Shown: positions 1 through 8,660 of the stretch, piece after piece | Layout of the letters: each line of letters begins with the position of its first letter | Position numbering within the stretch: the stretch's first letter is position 1 | The notes under the pieces: model-generated | Seen by the model: only the letters and a program-made list of their open reading frames with translations | Database searches by the model: none | Told to the model about the DNA's origin: nothing | Assembly (NCBI GenBank): GCA_030613225.1 | Contig: JAUWMJ010000021.1 | Coordinates: forward strand, 1-15,080 | Origin: Desulfobacterales bacterium | GTDB taxonomy: Bacteria > Desulfobacterota > Desulfobacteria > Desulfobacterales > JAUWMJ01 | DNA: 15,080 nt | Reading direction: 5' to 3' | Translations under genes and position numbers: made by a program

Positions 1-17
1 GAGTTGGGGATAAAAGA

Positions 18-3000
18 ATGAACAGATCTTTAAAAATCAGAGATCTTATCGAAGTACCACAGGTTCAAACAGTCATACGCCTTGAAGAAGGCAGAACACG
101 CTCCGAATTGATTTTAAGCAGTTTTGTATTAACTTCAGACGTAACATCACACTTTCAAGTAATTGCCGACGCACTTTTGAAAAATACCGGCCGGGGATTT
201 TTTCTCCAGGGTGATTTTGGATCAGGCAAGTCTCATTTTCTCGCCACACTGACAGCCTGGCTTGCAGGTAATCAAGGTTCAAAAATGCTGTCAGGCAGCC
301 ACGATGGCCTCCGCAGGGTCAAGGACTCAGGCAAAAAATTTCTACCGGTTGATATTTCCCTTATAAATTTCAGAGGTACAACATCACTTGAAAAGATAAT
401 AGTTGAAGCCATTGAATCGACGCTTGTTTTACAAGGGATTGAAACACAACTCACCCCTCTTTCAGCATTTTTAGACAATCTGAAGTCTTTGCTTGAAGAC
501 GCTGAGACGGCAGCCGCTTTTGCAAAACACGTGGGTATATCCACGGAGAATCGCCAAGAGATTATTAAATATCTTCAAAGTCACCCCCGCGAGTCTTACA
601 CAAAAGGCATAAGCTTTATGAAAAGCCTCGGCATTAAAGCCCCGGAAGCCCTGGTGGAAGACAGGTACGAAACATTTGACAGGGCATTAACAGCTGTAAA
701 AGATGCAGGGTTCGATGGTTTTGTACTTATAATAGATGAGCTTTCAGAATTTTTCAGGTCAAAAACGGATGCACGGGCATTAAATGAAGATGCGCGTACT
801 TTGCAGTTTATAGGGGAACTGGCAGGAAGAAAACCTGTCTGGATTATTGCGGCGGTCCAGGAGAGCATAGAGCGCACCGGGGATATTGCACAGGTTACGT
901 TTAGGAAAATTAAAGATCGTTTTCCGGTAAAACTTGTTTTATCCACACTTCACATCAAATCGCTTATTTCAGAGCGTCTTGTAATAAAAAAAGATATAGC
1001 TGACAAAGAGATTACCGGTATTTACGAGTATTTTCACAGGCAGTTCCCTTCTTTTAACTGGAGCTGTGAAGATTTTCTTGCATTCTACCCGGTACATCCT
1101 GCGACTATAGAACTGCTTGATGGTCTGGGAGATCTTTTTTCAGTACATCGTGGAATTGTCGATTTTGTGCACTCGCAAATTGCCGGTGATGAGAGCAGGT
1201 TGATATCCGGGATTCTTGATCGCCCCTGCTACGAACTTTTAGGACCGGACAGTATTTACGAACATTTTTCTCAAAGGATTGCCGAAATCTCTGCATTCAA
1301 TGCGTATCCAAAAAATATTATTCCTCATCTTGACGAGGTTATTAAACGGACAATCGACGAACCCGAAGAAAGAGCCCTTGCCCACCGAATCGTCCGGATT
1401 CTCGTGCTCTACAAAATACACCCCACTGCGGATATTCCCAGAGTTAAAGAATTAACACAGCTTGTTGCCTGCGCACTTTCAGATCAGGACCCTGATATAA
1501 ATGTTCAGTTCGTGGCGGAAGTAATTTTAGATACTATAGTTGAAGAAAGCAGGTTCCTTGTCAAACTTCCTTCAAAAGAAAAAGACCCTTTTAATGATGT
1601 TTACACAATCGTAACCCAGGAAGACCCCGGCAAAACTCTTAAAGCAAAGATTCTTCGCGCAGCATCAGAAATTCCGGAAAACGACACACGGCTTCTTACA
1701 GAGCCATTTTCCGAATTGCCCGAATCGATTTCATGGCCCGGAGCAGAACTCACACAATCCGGTGTTTATCGCTACATTGTCTGGCGTAACAGCCTACGCA
1801 AGGTCTTTGTTTCTTTATTTAACCCTTCTTTATCGAATCATGAGGAAGATATCCGGCTTAATAATCGGATAACCGATGCTTTTGCCGGCGAAGATGCCGA
1901 CTTTGCGGTTGTTATAAGCCTTGGAAAAATCGGCTTTAATCTTGAAAATACAGCAGTATGGGAGGTCATTTGTCCGTCTGACGAAAAAGAAGTTACGATT
2001 TTACGGGAGTTCCTTGCTGCAAAACAGATCCTGTCGGAATTAAAACCGTCACATCCTGCTGACAAGCCTCTTATCCAGGTTGCAAAAGAAACTGTTTCAA
2101 AGTTAAGGGATGCCGCCCATCGTGCAGCAATAAACGCTATTTTTTCAGGCAACTATACAGACGAAAGAATCACTGTGGAACCGGCGATTCGCCAGTATAT
2201 GAAGTTTGACAGGCTTCTTGACGAGGCCGGCAGAATTTTACTCGAAAATCGGTATCCCCGTTTCAGGGAGATCGAACCAAGAAAAGCTTCCCCTTCAGCC
2301 AGAATGTACCAAACCCTGCTGGACGAATTTATTTCCAAAGGAACTCTAAGCCTCAGGGAAGCACATTCACGCCAGATAAGCAATGCAATAGACGGACTTG
2401 CTACCCCACTTGGGCTTGTGGAACTTAAAGCCGGGTCTTATGTTTTTGCCCCCGACCCTGAAAATCACCCCCTCTTATCAACTCTGTTTCGGCTTATCAA
2501 TACAGCAGGCCGGACCGGTCTCTCCGATGTTCTTCTTTCTCTTCGGAAAAGCGATTTCGGTCTTCCTGCTGATACAGCCTGTTTTCTGCTGGCAGCCCTT
2601 GCTTTTGGTGGATTGATAACTCTTATTAAAAATGGCCGGGCCATAGCTCTTGATTTTCTCCGTGTCACAAAAGTTGAAGATGCAGACACTATCGCGCCCG
2701 GTGAGGTAATAGGAAAACATGACCGGGAGACACTGATCAATGAGTGCGGTTTTCTTTCACCTTCAAAGGACTGGGAATCCTTTGGGCTAAGACAGCAGCG
2801 TGAAGCATGGCAGGCGACCGTCAAATTTCGTGACCAGGGAACGAGGCTTGCCACTGATATGGAAAAACGGCTCTCGTCTATAAGAGAATTTTCAGCTTTT
2901 GAAGCGTTTGATCTGAAATCCTTAAAATCACAGCTTAATGCATTGATGAATCTGGTAAGCGAGATCAAGGTTTCCTATCCTGCACGGGAAGGTCTTGAAC

Positions 3001-5006
3001 AATTTTTAAAAGCCTGGCGAAGCAGCGGTTTTACTTCCAAAGATATCAATTTTTTGAAAAAGATGCAGACTTTTCTCGTAAGATATGCTGATCAATTTGT
3101 TTTTGTAAATCATTATATTCGGCATAGCGCTGTTGATCGGGCAGCTTCTGAAAAAGAAGAAATAAAAAAACTTCAAAACAGTATTAAGCAACTTCTTAAT
3201 CAGCCTGATTCCCTTGTAATGGATGAAAACACCTCCTTTTTTACAGAATCATTTGAACGGTTTCGGGCAGTTTATGCTGACTTCTATAAAAATGAGCATG
3301 ATAAATATTACAGCCTTTTTAAGACCAAACCCCTTTCCAGATTTGCAAAAAGAGCTCTTATCCTGCTTAAAAGACTTGCATCGATTGACACCCTGGATCG
3401 CCCTGTCCGCCTTGAAAGCCTTTTTAAAAAACTGGAAGTACCAAAAGATGCTGTCTGCAAAAGAAACATGTCAGAGGAGCTAATGCGTTCTCCGGTATGC
3501 AACTGCGGATTTATACCCGGTGAAGCACAAATGCCTTTTGAGACTGAAGATCCTGAAAAAGCCATTGAAAAACATCTTGATAAATACCTGTTGATTTTAA
3601 AAACTCCTACCGTAAGAGAGGCAATTTCGGCGCGTATTTTTGCTCTTACTGACGCTGATCCCGATACTGTCAGCCGTCTTCGCAGTCTGAACAACTTTTT
3701 ATCGGACGAGATTTCTTCTTCCGGAGCATCCGGACTTCTTGATCTGCTTGATGATGCTACAGCCAAAGAGATTTCAAAGTCTCTTTCCGGCAGGATTGCG
3801 ATTGAAAAAAGAGGAGTGAAAGGCCTTATCTCCAGCTTGGGCGGCCGCAGGCTTGCGCCTAATCAAGTTCATGAAGTAGTAAAAAAATGGATTTCTATTG
3901 ATAAGGAAAACACTGTAGTTGCCATTGAAGATGATATTGAGAATATTTCAAAAAGTAGATTTTCCTCACATTCCTGGTGGGCAATCATGCACCCGACACT
4001 TTTTAAGGAAGATGCCGGCCACGAAATTCGCGATATCGAGGCTTCTCTTGAGCGGCAATTTCCCTCTTCGGAGCTTCGCAAGTCGCTTTTTAAACTTGAC
4101 GATGACAATCTTCTTCTTTTTTTAATAAACGAACCTTTTCATTTAAGTGCCGTTCGTTGCGCCTGGCTTTTATTTTCCGAACGGATTCTTTCAGGAGCGC
4201 CCTGGCCGAGCGGGTATCATAAGATACCTATCCCTTTGCATGCAAACCGGGAAACAGCCGTAAAAATTCAAAGGCGGATAGAAACATTACATAAAATTTC
4301 CGTGCTGCTTAATGCTCCTTTCCCTGACATATTGCGGGTTCGCATTCCTCTTTCCAAAATTCAAACAGATTCATGGGCTACCAGTGAGCTTCGATCTTTT
4401 ACAGACAGGATAATTTATAAAACCGGACAAACAGGGGAAGAATGGCTTTCGACCCTTACTGAAGTCATGCCGATTGATTTGCAGGAAAACCCGCTTGTAT
4501 TGATACTTGACGGTGTTTCACCTGATGTCTGGCTTGAAACAATGGACGGTTTGAAATTAGATACAGCTGATATGAAGCATTCCTGGTTTCGCCTTGAAGC
4601 TGTGCCTGAAACCCCCAGTGCTGTTTCCTCTCTTTTCGGCTTTTCCGGCGATGCTATAGATGAATTCCATGCAAAAGGAGTTGAGTATCACCAGGTTAAA
4701 GGAAATGAGGAACATGGATTGTCTGATCTCCTTCCGGCTTTTTCCCCTGACAAAGCTGCGGTAATTCTGGTTTCTCTTGTTGATACAGGGGCGCATGCCG
4801 CTATTTTGAGACTTTCTGAAATGCCCGAAGCTGTCTGCACCTTTTTGGAAAAAGAACTGCCGGAACTTCAAAATATTTGCACCCGTCAGAAACGTCGCCT
4901 TATCATAACAACCGATCACGGTCTCTCTCTTACTAAAAAAGGACTTTCCCACGGTAAGGGAGGAGTTTTTGAAAGAGCTATATTCCGCATGGAATTTCTG
5001 CCATAA
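18..5006 (+). CDS. BrxC/PglY-like ATPase fused to a PglZ-like phosphatase domain
   Basis: Likely an anti-phage (BREX/Pgl-related) protein of 1662 aa acting in the cytoplasm. The N-terminus resembles the DUF6079/PglY/BrxC ATPases: Walker A GDFGSGKS at residues 65-72, Walker [12 protein letters not shown] at 235-245 with D240 and E241, a sensor-like strand WIIAAVQE at 275-282, and a possible arginine-finger stretch RKIKDRFP at 296-303. A long, mostly helical middle region carries a CNCGF motif at 1161-1165. The last roughly 190 residues look like a PglZ domain of the alkaline phosphatase superfamily: [12 protein letters not shown] (D1498), a possible nucleophile at T1532 or S1534, DTGAH (D1589, H1593; a DxxxH metal motif), TTDHG (D1633, H1634) and H1645. 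DUF6079/PglY proteins are usually about 1200-1300 aa and PglZ is normally a separate gene, so this appears to be a fusion. A GGGGA ribosome site ends 7 nt before the ATG. Upstream genes are out of view. The ATPase call is secure, and the PglZ call is motif-based. Confidence 0.8.
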   Translation: MNRSLKIRDLIEVPQVQTVIRLEEGRTRSELILSSFVLTSDVTSHFQVIADALLKNTGRGFFLQGDFGSGKSHFLATLTAWLAGNQGSKMLSGSHDGLRRVKDSGKKFLPVDISLINFRGTTSLEKIIVEAIESTLVLQGIETQLTPLSAFLDNLKSLLEDAETAAAFAKHVGISTENRQEIIKYLQSHPRESYTKGISFMKSLGIKAPEALVEDRYETFDRALTAVKDAGFDGFVLIIDELSEFFRSKTDARALNEDARTLQFIGELAGRKPVWIIAAVQESIERTGDIAQVTFRKIKDRFPVKLVLSTLHIKSLISERLVIKKDIADKEITGIYEYFHRQFPSFNWSCEDFLAFYPVHPATIELLDGLGDLFSVHRGIVDFVHSQIAGDESRLISGILDRPCYELLGPDSIYEHFSQRIAEISAFNAYPKNIIPHLDEVIKRTIDEPEERALAHRIVRILVLYKIHPTADIPRVKELTQLVACALSDQDPDINVQFVAEVILDTIVEESRFLVKLPSKEKDPFNDVYTIVTQEDPGKTLKAKILRAASEIPENDTRLLTEPFSELPESISWPGAELTQSGVYRYIVWRNSLRKVFVSLFNPSLSNHEEDIRLNNRITDAFAGEDADFAVVISLGKIGFNLENTAVWEVICPSDEKEVTILREFLAAKQILSELKPSHPADKPLIQVAKETVSKLRDAAHRAAINAIFSGNYTDERITVEPAIRQYMKFDRLLDEAGRILLENRYPRFREIEPRKASPSARMYQTLLDEFISKGTLSLREAHSRQISNAIDGLATPLGLVELKAGSYVFAPDPENHPLLSTLFRLINTAGRTGLSDVLLSLRKSDFGLPADTACFLLAALAFGGLITLIKNGRAIALDFLRVTKVEDADTIAPGEVIGKHDRETLINECGFLSPSKDWESFGLRQQREAWQATVKFRDQGTRLATDMEKRLSSIREFSAFEAFDLKSLKSQLNALMNLVSEIKVSYPAREGLEQFLKAWRSSGFTSKDINFLKKMQTFLVRYADQFVFVNHYIRHSAVDRAASEKEEIKKLQNSIKQLLNQPDSLVMDENTSFFTESFERFRAVYADFYKNEHDKYYSLFKTKPLSRFAKRALILLKRLASIDTLDRPVRLESLFKKLEVPKDAVCKRNMSEELMRSPVCNCGFIPGEAQMPFETEDPEKAIEKHLDKYLLILKTPTVREAISARIFALTDADPDTVSRLRSLNNFLSDEISSSGASGLLDLLDDATAKEISKSLSGRIAIEKRGVKGLISSLGGRRLAPNQVHEVVKKWISIDKENTVVAIEDDIENISKSRFSSHSWWAIMHPTLFKEDAGHEIRDIEASLERQFPSSELRKSLFKLDDDNLLLFLINEPFHLSAVRCAWLLFSERILSGAPWPSGYHKIPIPLHANRETAVKIQRRIETLHKISVLLNAPFPDILRVRIPLSKIQTDSWATSELRSFTDRIIYKTGQTGEEWLSTLTEVMPIDLQENPLVLILDGVSPDVWLETMDGLKLDTADMKHSWFRLEAVPETPSAVSSLFGFSGDAIDEFHAKGVEYHQVKGNEEHGLSDLLPAFSPDKAAVILVSLVDTGAHAAILRLSEMPEAVCTFLEKELPELQNICTRQKRRLIITTDHGLSLTKKGLSHGKGGVFERAIFRMEFLP

Positions 5007-5009
5007 GTT

Positions 5010-5022
5010 GCCGTTTTACGGC
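5010..5022 (+). other. Small hairpin after the defence gene
   Basis: GCCGT, a TTT loop and ACGGC form a perfect 5-bp stem starting 3 nt after the stop codon of the large ATPase gene. There is no run of T after it, so it may be a weak or Rho-assisted 3' end structure rather than a standard intrinsic terminator. Confidence 0.3.
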
Positions 5023-5029
5023 TTGAAAC

Positions 5030-5412
5030 TTGAAAATAGAAATTAGTCAGAGATGACCCAGGTTTCGCATTTGGCTGCGCCGGGCAAGGTCCAGACACAA
5101 CCGTGAACTGGCTTACTGGGCGGGCGTAGCCTGAATCTATACAAACTGGCAGAAGCGTTAAGATATGGTTTGCACGACTCTGATAAATGGAACAAAAGTT
5201 GAAAAACTCTGTTAAAAATGAAAAACCAATCACGAAAGCCCGAAAAGACCCCGGTACGATCTACCAGACCTACGGGGCAGGCGAAAAAACGAAAAAAGAA
5301 CCAGGGGGAAAGGATGTTTCGTGCTTTCCTCCTTTCGTGTTTTCGTGATAAAATATAAAATCAGACAGAATTCTACAGTACAAAAGCATCAAGGCTAAAT
5401 TTCTAATTTCAA
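5030..5412. repeat. Non-coding region with nested imperfect inverted repeats
   Basis: No credible gene is visible between the ATPase gene and the thiamine leader. The outer arms, at 5030-5046 (TTGAAAATAGAAATTAG) and 5395-5412, are inverted near-matches with one mismatch and one indel. An inner pair, 5229-5247 (ATCACGAAAGCCCGAAAAG) and 5331-5349, is inverted with 16 of 19 positions matching. The phrase GCGTAGCCTGAA at 5124-5135 recurs in the tandem arrays at the right end of the window. This is probably a decayed dispersed repeat element; no transposase is present. Confidence 0.5.
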
Positions 5413-5437
5413 CGTTCCGTGAATGCTTACTTTATCC

Positions 5438-5466
5438 TTGACTTATAACTGCCTGTTCGCTAGAGT
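5438..5466 (+). promoter_or_regulatory. Predicted sigma70 promoter of the thiamine operon
   Basis: TTGACT at 5438-5443 and TAGAGT at 5461-5466 are separated by 17 nt. Transcription would start near 5473, about 20 nt before the riboswitch aptamer, which is the expected position. Confidence 0.55.
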
Positions 5467-5492
5467 ATTTAAATACAAAAAGAATAAATTAA

Positions 5493-5569
5493 CATGCGGG
5501 GTGGCTGCAAAACGCCTGAGATTACACCCTTTGAACCTGATCTGGATAATGCCAGCGTAGGGAAACGAC
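5493..5569 (+). ncRNA. TPP riboswitch (THI-box)
   Basis: The leader contains the conserved THI-box blocks in order: GCGGGGTGGC, CGCCTGAGATTACACCC, AACCTGATCTGGATAATGCC and AGCGTAGGGAAACG. CTGAGA is the pyrimidine-recognition arm and the ACCTGATCTGGATAATGCCAGCG block is the pyrophosphate-sensing arm. The aptamer lies between a promoter and an intrinsic terminator upstream of thiM. The likely mechanism is transcription attenuation when TPP is abundant. Aptamer edges are approximate. Confidence 0.96.
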
Positions 5570-5575
5570 ACATTA

Positions 5576-5591
5576 GGATTTTATAAAATCC
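5576..5591 (+). other. Perfect 16-nt palindrome between aptamer and terminator
   Basis: GGATTTTATAAAATCC is a perfect palindrome lying exactly in the linker between the TPP aptamer and the terminator stem. It could form a small hairpin, be part of the expression-platform switching, or be a protein-binding site. Its function is not known. Confidence 0.4.
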
Positions 5592-5593
5592 AC

Positions 5594-5624
5594 AAAAGCC
5601 GTTTTCTCTCAAAACGGCTTTTTT
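5594..5624 (+). terminator. Riboswitch-controlled intrinsic terminator
   Basis: AAAAGCCGTTTT, a CTCTC loop and AAAACGGCTTTT form a perfect 12-bp stem that runs into a T tract ending at 5624. It lies about 25 nt after the TPP aptamer and 66 nt before the thiM start, so it is the probable expression platform that stops transcription when TPP is bound. Confidence 0.92.
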
Positions 5625-5690
5625 ATAGACGCAATTCTACCTGCAGCCCTTCCCGCACAAACCCACGCTAAGATATACCGGAGGCAAATC

Positions 5691-6494
5691 ATGGAAAACT
5701 TATCTGAAAAAGCTGCTCTAAACCTGGATGCCGTAAAGAAAAACAAACCCCTTATTCACAACATTACAAATTATGTTGTAATGAATTATACGGCAAACGC
5801 ACTGCTGGCAATGGGTGCATCGCCGGTTATGGCGCATGCGCCAAATGAAGTAGAACAAATGGTCTCCTTTGCCGGCGCCCTTGTACTTAATATTGGCACA
5901 CTTGACAATGACTGGATTGATTCCATGATTATAGCAGGAAAAAAAGCATCATCTCTGAAAACTCCTATCATACTTGACCCGGTCGGGTCCGGAGCTACAT
6001 CACTTAGGACGGACTCTGCCAAAAAGATTATTCATGAAACCAAAATCAGCGTTATCAGGGGAAACGCATCGGAAATTCTATCGCTTAAAAACAATGATTC
6101 AAAAACTAAAGGCGTTGATTCTATCCACAGTGTTGAAGATGCCTCTAACGCGGCCAAAATGCTGGCCGGAGAACTGCAAACAACCCTGGCTATTACAGGT
6201 TCTGTTGACCTGATTACCGACGGTGACCGTACAGTGCATGTTTCCAATGGTCATCCTCTTATGGCCTGTGTAACCGGAACCGGATGCACGGCAAGTGCAG
6301 TCATCGGTGCATTTTTAGCTGTAGACAATGATCCGTTCAGTGCAGCGGCGACTGCACTTGCATTTTTCGGCCTGGTAGGAGAAGTTGCAGGCGAAAAAGC
6401 ACAGGCGCCGGGAAGTTTCATGATAGAGATGCTGGATGCCTTATATACAATAACCCCGGAAAAGCTTGAAGCAGGTTGCCAAATTAAGGAATGA
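5691..6494 (+). CDS. thiM: Hydroxyethylthiazole kinase ThiM
   Basis: Phosphorylates 4-methyl-5-(2-hydroxyethyl)thiazole with ATP, a thiazole salvage step of thiamine synthesis in the cytoplasm. The 267-aa length is normal for the family. Family motifs are present: KPLIHNITNYV near residues 19-29, LDPVGSGAT at 95-103, RGNASE at 123-128, and GTGCT at 196-200 with C199 at the position of the family's active-site cysteine. A clear GGAGG ribosome site precedes the ATG at 5691. It is the first gene after the TPP riboswitch and terminator, so it should be repressed by TPP. thiE and thiL follow on the same strand. Confidence 0.97.
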   Translation: MENLSEKAALNLDAVKKNKPLIHNITNYVVMNYTANALLAMGASPVMAHAPNEVEQMVSFAGALVLNIGTLDNDWIDSMIIAGKKASSLKTPIILDPVGSGATSLRTDSAKKIIHETKISVIRGNASEILSLKNNDSKTKGVDSIHSVEDASNAAKMLAGELQTTLAITGSVDLITDGDRTVHVSNGHPLMACVTGTGCTASAVIGAFLAVDNDPFSAAATALAFFGLVGEVAGEKAQAPGSFMIEMLDALYTITPEKLEAGCQIKE

Positions 6495-6509
6495 TTGAGG
6501 AAAACTGAT

Positions 6510-6623
6510 ATGAAACCTGAATCAATTGAGGCAGTTTCAAAATGTTCAATTTTGTTCGAGATCAAGGAAGGCGAATATTTTAACCACAGGAATACATGTA
6601 GTATTTCGAGGATTAAAATATGA
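6510..6623 (+). CDS. Possible 37-aa small protein between thiM and thiE
   Basis: An ATG at 6510, preceded by GAGG with about 9 nt spacing, opens a 37-codon frame (MKPESIEAVSKCSILFEIKE at the start). Its TGA stop overlaps the thiE ATG as ATGA, a typical translational-coupling arrangement. I recognise no family and see no transmembrane segment or signal peptide. It could be a real small protein, a leader that tunes thiE translation, or a chance frame that fills the 125-nt gap. thiE has its own GAGGA site inside this frame. Confidence 0.3.
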   Translation: MKPESIEAVSKCSILFEIKEGEYFNHRNTCSISRIKI

Positions 6624-7300
6624 GTCTGACGCAGATATCGGACAAAAGGGGACGTTTTGAAATTGCCTCAATCGATTATTCTTTATACCTTGTCACTGAC
6701 AGAAGTCTTTCCAGGGGGAAAGCTACCCTTGAAATTGTCAAAGCCGGTGTAACCGGAGGTGTAACCTGTGTTCAATTGCGGGAGAAAAACTGTTCTACTC
6801 TTGAATTTATAGAAGAAGCACTATCTGTAAAAGAGTATTTAAAAAAACACAATATTCCGCTTATTATCAATGACAGGGTGGATGTTGCACAGGCGATCCA
6901 GGCAGACGGCGTACATCTGGGCCAGACAGATATGCCACTGACAATGGCAAAAGATATTCTGAAAGGTTCGATGATCATCGGAATTTCCGTCGAATCTCTT
7001 GAGGATGCGATCCGGGCTGAAAAAGACGGTGCGGATTATATCGGCATCAGTCCGATTTTCGCAACCCCGACAAAAACAAATACAGCTCCACCACTTGGTC
7101 TTGAGGGATTAAAGGTAATATGCAAGGCGGTATCCCTCCCAAAAGTTGCCATCGGCGGTTTAAACAGAAAAAACGCAGGTGAAGTAATTCTAAACGGCGC
7201 CGGCGGAATTGCTGTAGTGTCAGCCATTGTTTCTGCAGACGATCCTCGGAAAGCCGCTGAGGAATTAAGTTATATTATCAAACAGGCGCGTATCTCATGA
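6620..7300 (+). CDS. thiE: Thiamine-phosphate synthase ThiE
   Basis: Condenses HMP-PP with thiazole phosphate (from ThiM) to give thiamine phosphate and pyrophosphate. It is a TIM-barrel enzyme of 226 aa, with a leader of about 20 residues before the first barrel strand YLVTD. Conserved motifs are QLREK at 52-56, NDRVDVA at 84-90, DGVHLGQTD at 96-104, GISPIFATPTK at 142-152, the phosphate-binding IGG at 178-180, and GAGGIAVVSAI at 193-203. CGAGGA lies 8 nt before the chosen ATG. The stop overlaps the thiL start (ATGA), so the two are translationally coupled. Confidence 0.97.
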   Translation: MSLTQISDKRGRFEIASIDYSLYLVTDRSLSRGKATLEIVKAGVTGGVTCVQLREKNCSTLEFIEEALSVKEYLKKHNIPLIINDRVDVAQAIQADGVHLGQTDMPLTMAKDILKGSMIIGISVESLEDAIRAEKDGADYIGISPIFATPTKTNTAPPLGLEGLKVICKAVSLPKVAIGGLNRKNAGEVILNGAGGIAVVSAIVSADDPRKAAEELSYIIKQARIS

Positions 7301-8301
7301 AGTTAAAAGATATCGGAGAGTTCGGGTTTATCGAAAAAATCAGCCAAGGCTGTTTAATCCGTCCTGACAATATTATTAAGGCAATAGGCGATGATGCTGC
7401 CGCATTTTATACGGATTCCGGGCAAGTCTGCCTTATAACCACAGACTTGCTGGTTGAACGGGTTCATTTTCTGCGAGATGCAACAACCGGATTTAATCTT
7501 GGATATAAATCTATGGCTGTAAACTTAAGCGATATTGCAGCCATGGGGGGAACTGCAAGGGAGGCATTTGTCAGTGTTGCAATTCCTGAAGATTGCTCCA
7601 CAGACTTTCTTGAAGATGTTTACCGTGGGATTAAAGATCTGGCTTCTGAATTTAATGTCAACATTCTTGGCGGCGATACTACCCTTTCTATAGTTGACTT
7701 AATTATAAATATTTCTGTTACAGGCAGTGTCCCAAGGGAGGAATTACTCCTTAGAAATGCAGCGCAGCGTGGAGATATCATCTTTTCCACAGGCTTTCTT
7801 GGTGACAGCCGCGCAGGACTGCACCTGATACTAAACAATATACCGACTGATTCTAAAGAATTGAAAGACCTTTTTAATTCGCATATTCTTCCAAGGCCCT
7901 TTTTAAGCGAAGGCCGTTTTCTTGCAGCTCAAACCGGTGTTCATGCAGCTATAGACGTCAGTGACGGGCTTTCTTCCGATATCGGACACATCGCAAAGGA
8001 AAGCAACGTCGGTGTTAGTCTGTTTGCTGAAAAAATTCCTATTTCAGAAAATCTGATAAATTTTTGTAACCGGTTTGATTTTGACCCTGTTGAATTTACA
8101 CTTGCCGGCGGTGAAGATTATACATTGCTATGCACTGTGTCACCGGATAAAGCCGATGATGTTGCCGAAAAATATCGAAAAACCTTTAACAATCCTCTTT
8201 ATCCAATTGGAAAGATAACAGACCCAGGAAAAATGGAAATCATCGATTCGTCGGGCCGGGCAAAAGAATTTAAACCTGAAGGATGGGATCATTTTAAGTA
8301 A
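7297..8301 (+). CDS. thiL: Thiamine-monophosphate kinase ThiL
   Basis: Phosphorylates thiamine phosphate with ATP to give TPP, the active cofactor and the ligand of the upstream riboswitch. The 334-aa length is normal for ThiL (PurM/AIR-synthase fold). Family motifs are GDDAA at 31-35, TTDLLVERVHF at 48-58, NLSDIAAMGG at 76-85, GGDTT at 125-129, DVSDGLSSD at 220-228 and GGEDYTLL at 271-278. The first four bases overlap the end of thiE. It closes the tightly packed part of the operon; a repeat element follows before thiD. Confidence 0.97.
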   Translation: MKLKDIGEFGFIEKISQGCLIRPDNIIKAIGDDAAAFYTDSGQVCLITTDLLVERVHFLRDATTGFNLGYKSMAVNLSDIAAMGGTAREAFVSVAIPEDCSTDFLEDVYRGIKDLASEFNVNILGGDTTLSIVDLIINISVTGSVPREELLLRNAAQRGDIIFSTGFLGDSRAGLHLILNNIPTDSKELKDLFNSHILPRPFLSEGRFLAAQTGVHAAIDVSDGLSSDIGHIAKESNVGVSLFAEKIPISENLINFCNRFDFDPVEFTLAGGEDYTLLCTVSPDKADDVAEKYRKTFNNPLYPIGKITDPGKMEIIDSSGRAKEFKPEGWDHFK

Positions 8302-8368
8302 AGAATCCAAACTCAAAGGACGTGGCATTGATTTGCTTCTCGAAGCGGCCGGATACACCAGGTTAAAA
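8302..8368 (+). other. Short gap after thiL with a possible gene remnant
   Basis: One forward frame starting inside the 3' end of thiL reads KGRGIDLLLEAAGYTR and then runs into the repeat element and a stop at about 8395. It has no convincing start codon or ribosome site. It may be the remnant of a gene broken by the repeat, or chance. I recognise no family. Confidence 0.15.
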
Positions 8369-8562
8369 GTGACTAAAGTGTCTAAAGTGAGCTAAAGTGC
8401 CTAAAGTTGTGGTGTCGCTCCGCTCCAGGCTTCGCCTCTTGTCCGGCGTAGCCGAAGGCGAAGTCTGATTGGCTACGCCCAGGCAAGCCATCTTTTTAAA
8501 ATAAGATAGACAGAATTCCTTAACTTTAGACACTTTAGGCACTTTAGCTCATTTTAGGCACT
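8369..8562. repeat. CTAAAGTG inverted-repeat element (MITE-like)
   Basis: The left arm, 8369-8409, holds four spaced copies of CTAAAGT(G/T) (CTAAAGTGT, CTAAAGTGAG, CTAAAGTGC, CTAAAGTTG). The right arm, 8522-8562, is a close inverted copy (CACTTTAGGCACTTTAGCTC and flanks). The roughly 110-bp centre carries GGCGTAGCC at 8445-8453 and its inverse GGCTACGCC at 8471-8479. No ORF lies inside, so this is a non-autonomous or REP/MITE-like element. It separates thiD from thiL and could form a long hairpin in a readthrough transcript. Confidence 0.7.
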
Positions 8563-8660
8563 CTTTACTCACTATTTGAGATATACTCAGGCAAAGCCGA
8601 TTATCTCTGACCACGCCCATCGAAGATCCCGTCATGCGGGGAAGGACATGGTTTTAAAAA
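8563..8660 (+). other. Leader of thiD
   Basis: The 98 nt between the repeat element and thiD contain a small hairpin (CCCG, TCATG, CGGG; 8628-8640) just before the AAGGA ribosome site at 8642-8646. I see no THI-box here and no convincing -35/-10 pair. Confidence 0.35.

Noticed and set aside
2465..2968. 167-aa minus-strand frame inside the large ATPase gene
   Set aside because: A shadow of the real gene: no ribosome site, no recognisable domain, fully contained in strongly coding sequence.
5007..5437. tRNA or other structured RNA gene in the gap after the defence gene
   Set aside because: Some short hairpins are present but no cloverleaf, TΨC-like loop or CCA end could be found.
8563..8660. 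A second TPP riboswitch before thiD
   Set aside because: The CATGCGGGG phrase resembles the start of the aptamer at 5494, but there is no CTGAGA or CTGGATAATGCCAGCG block.
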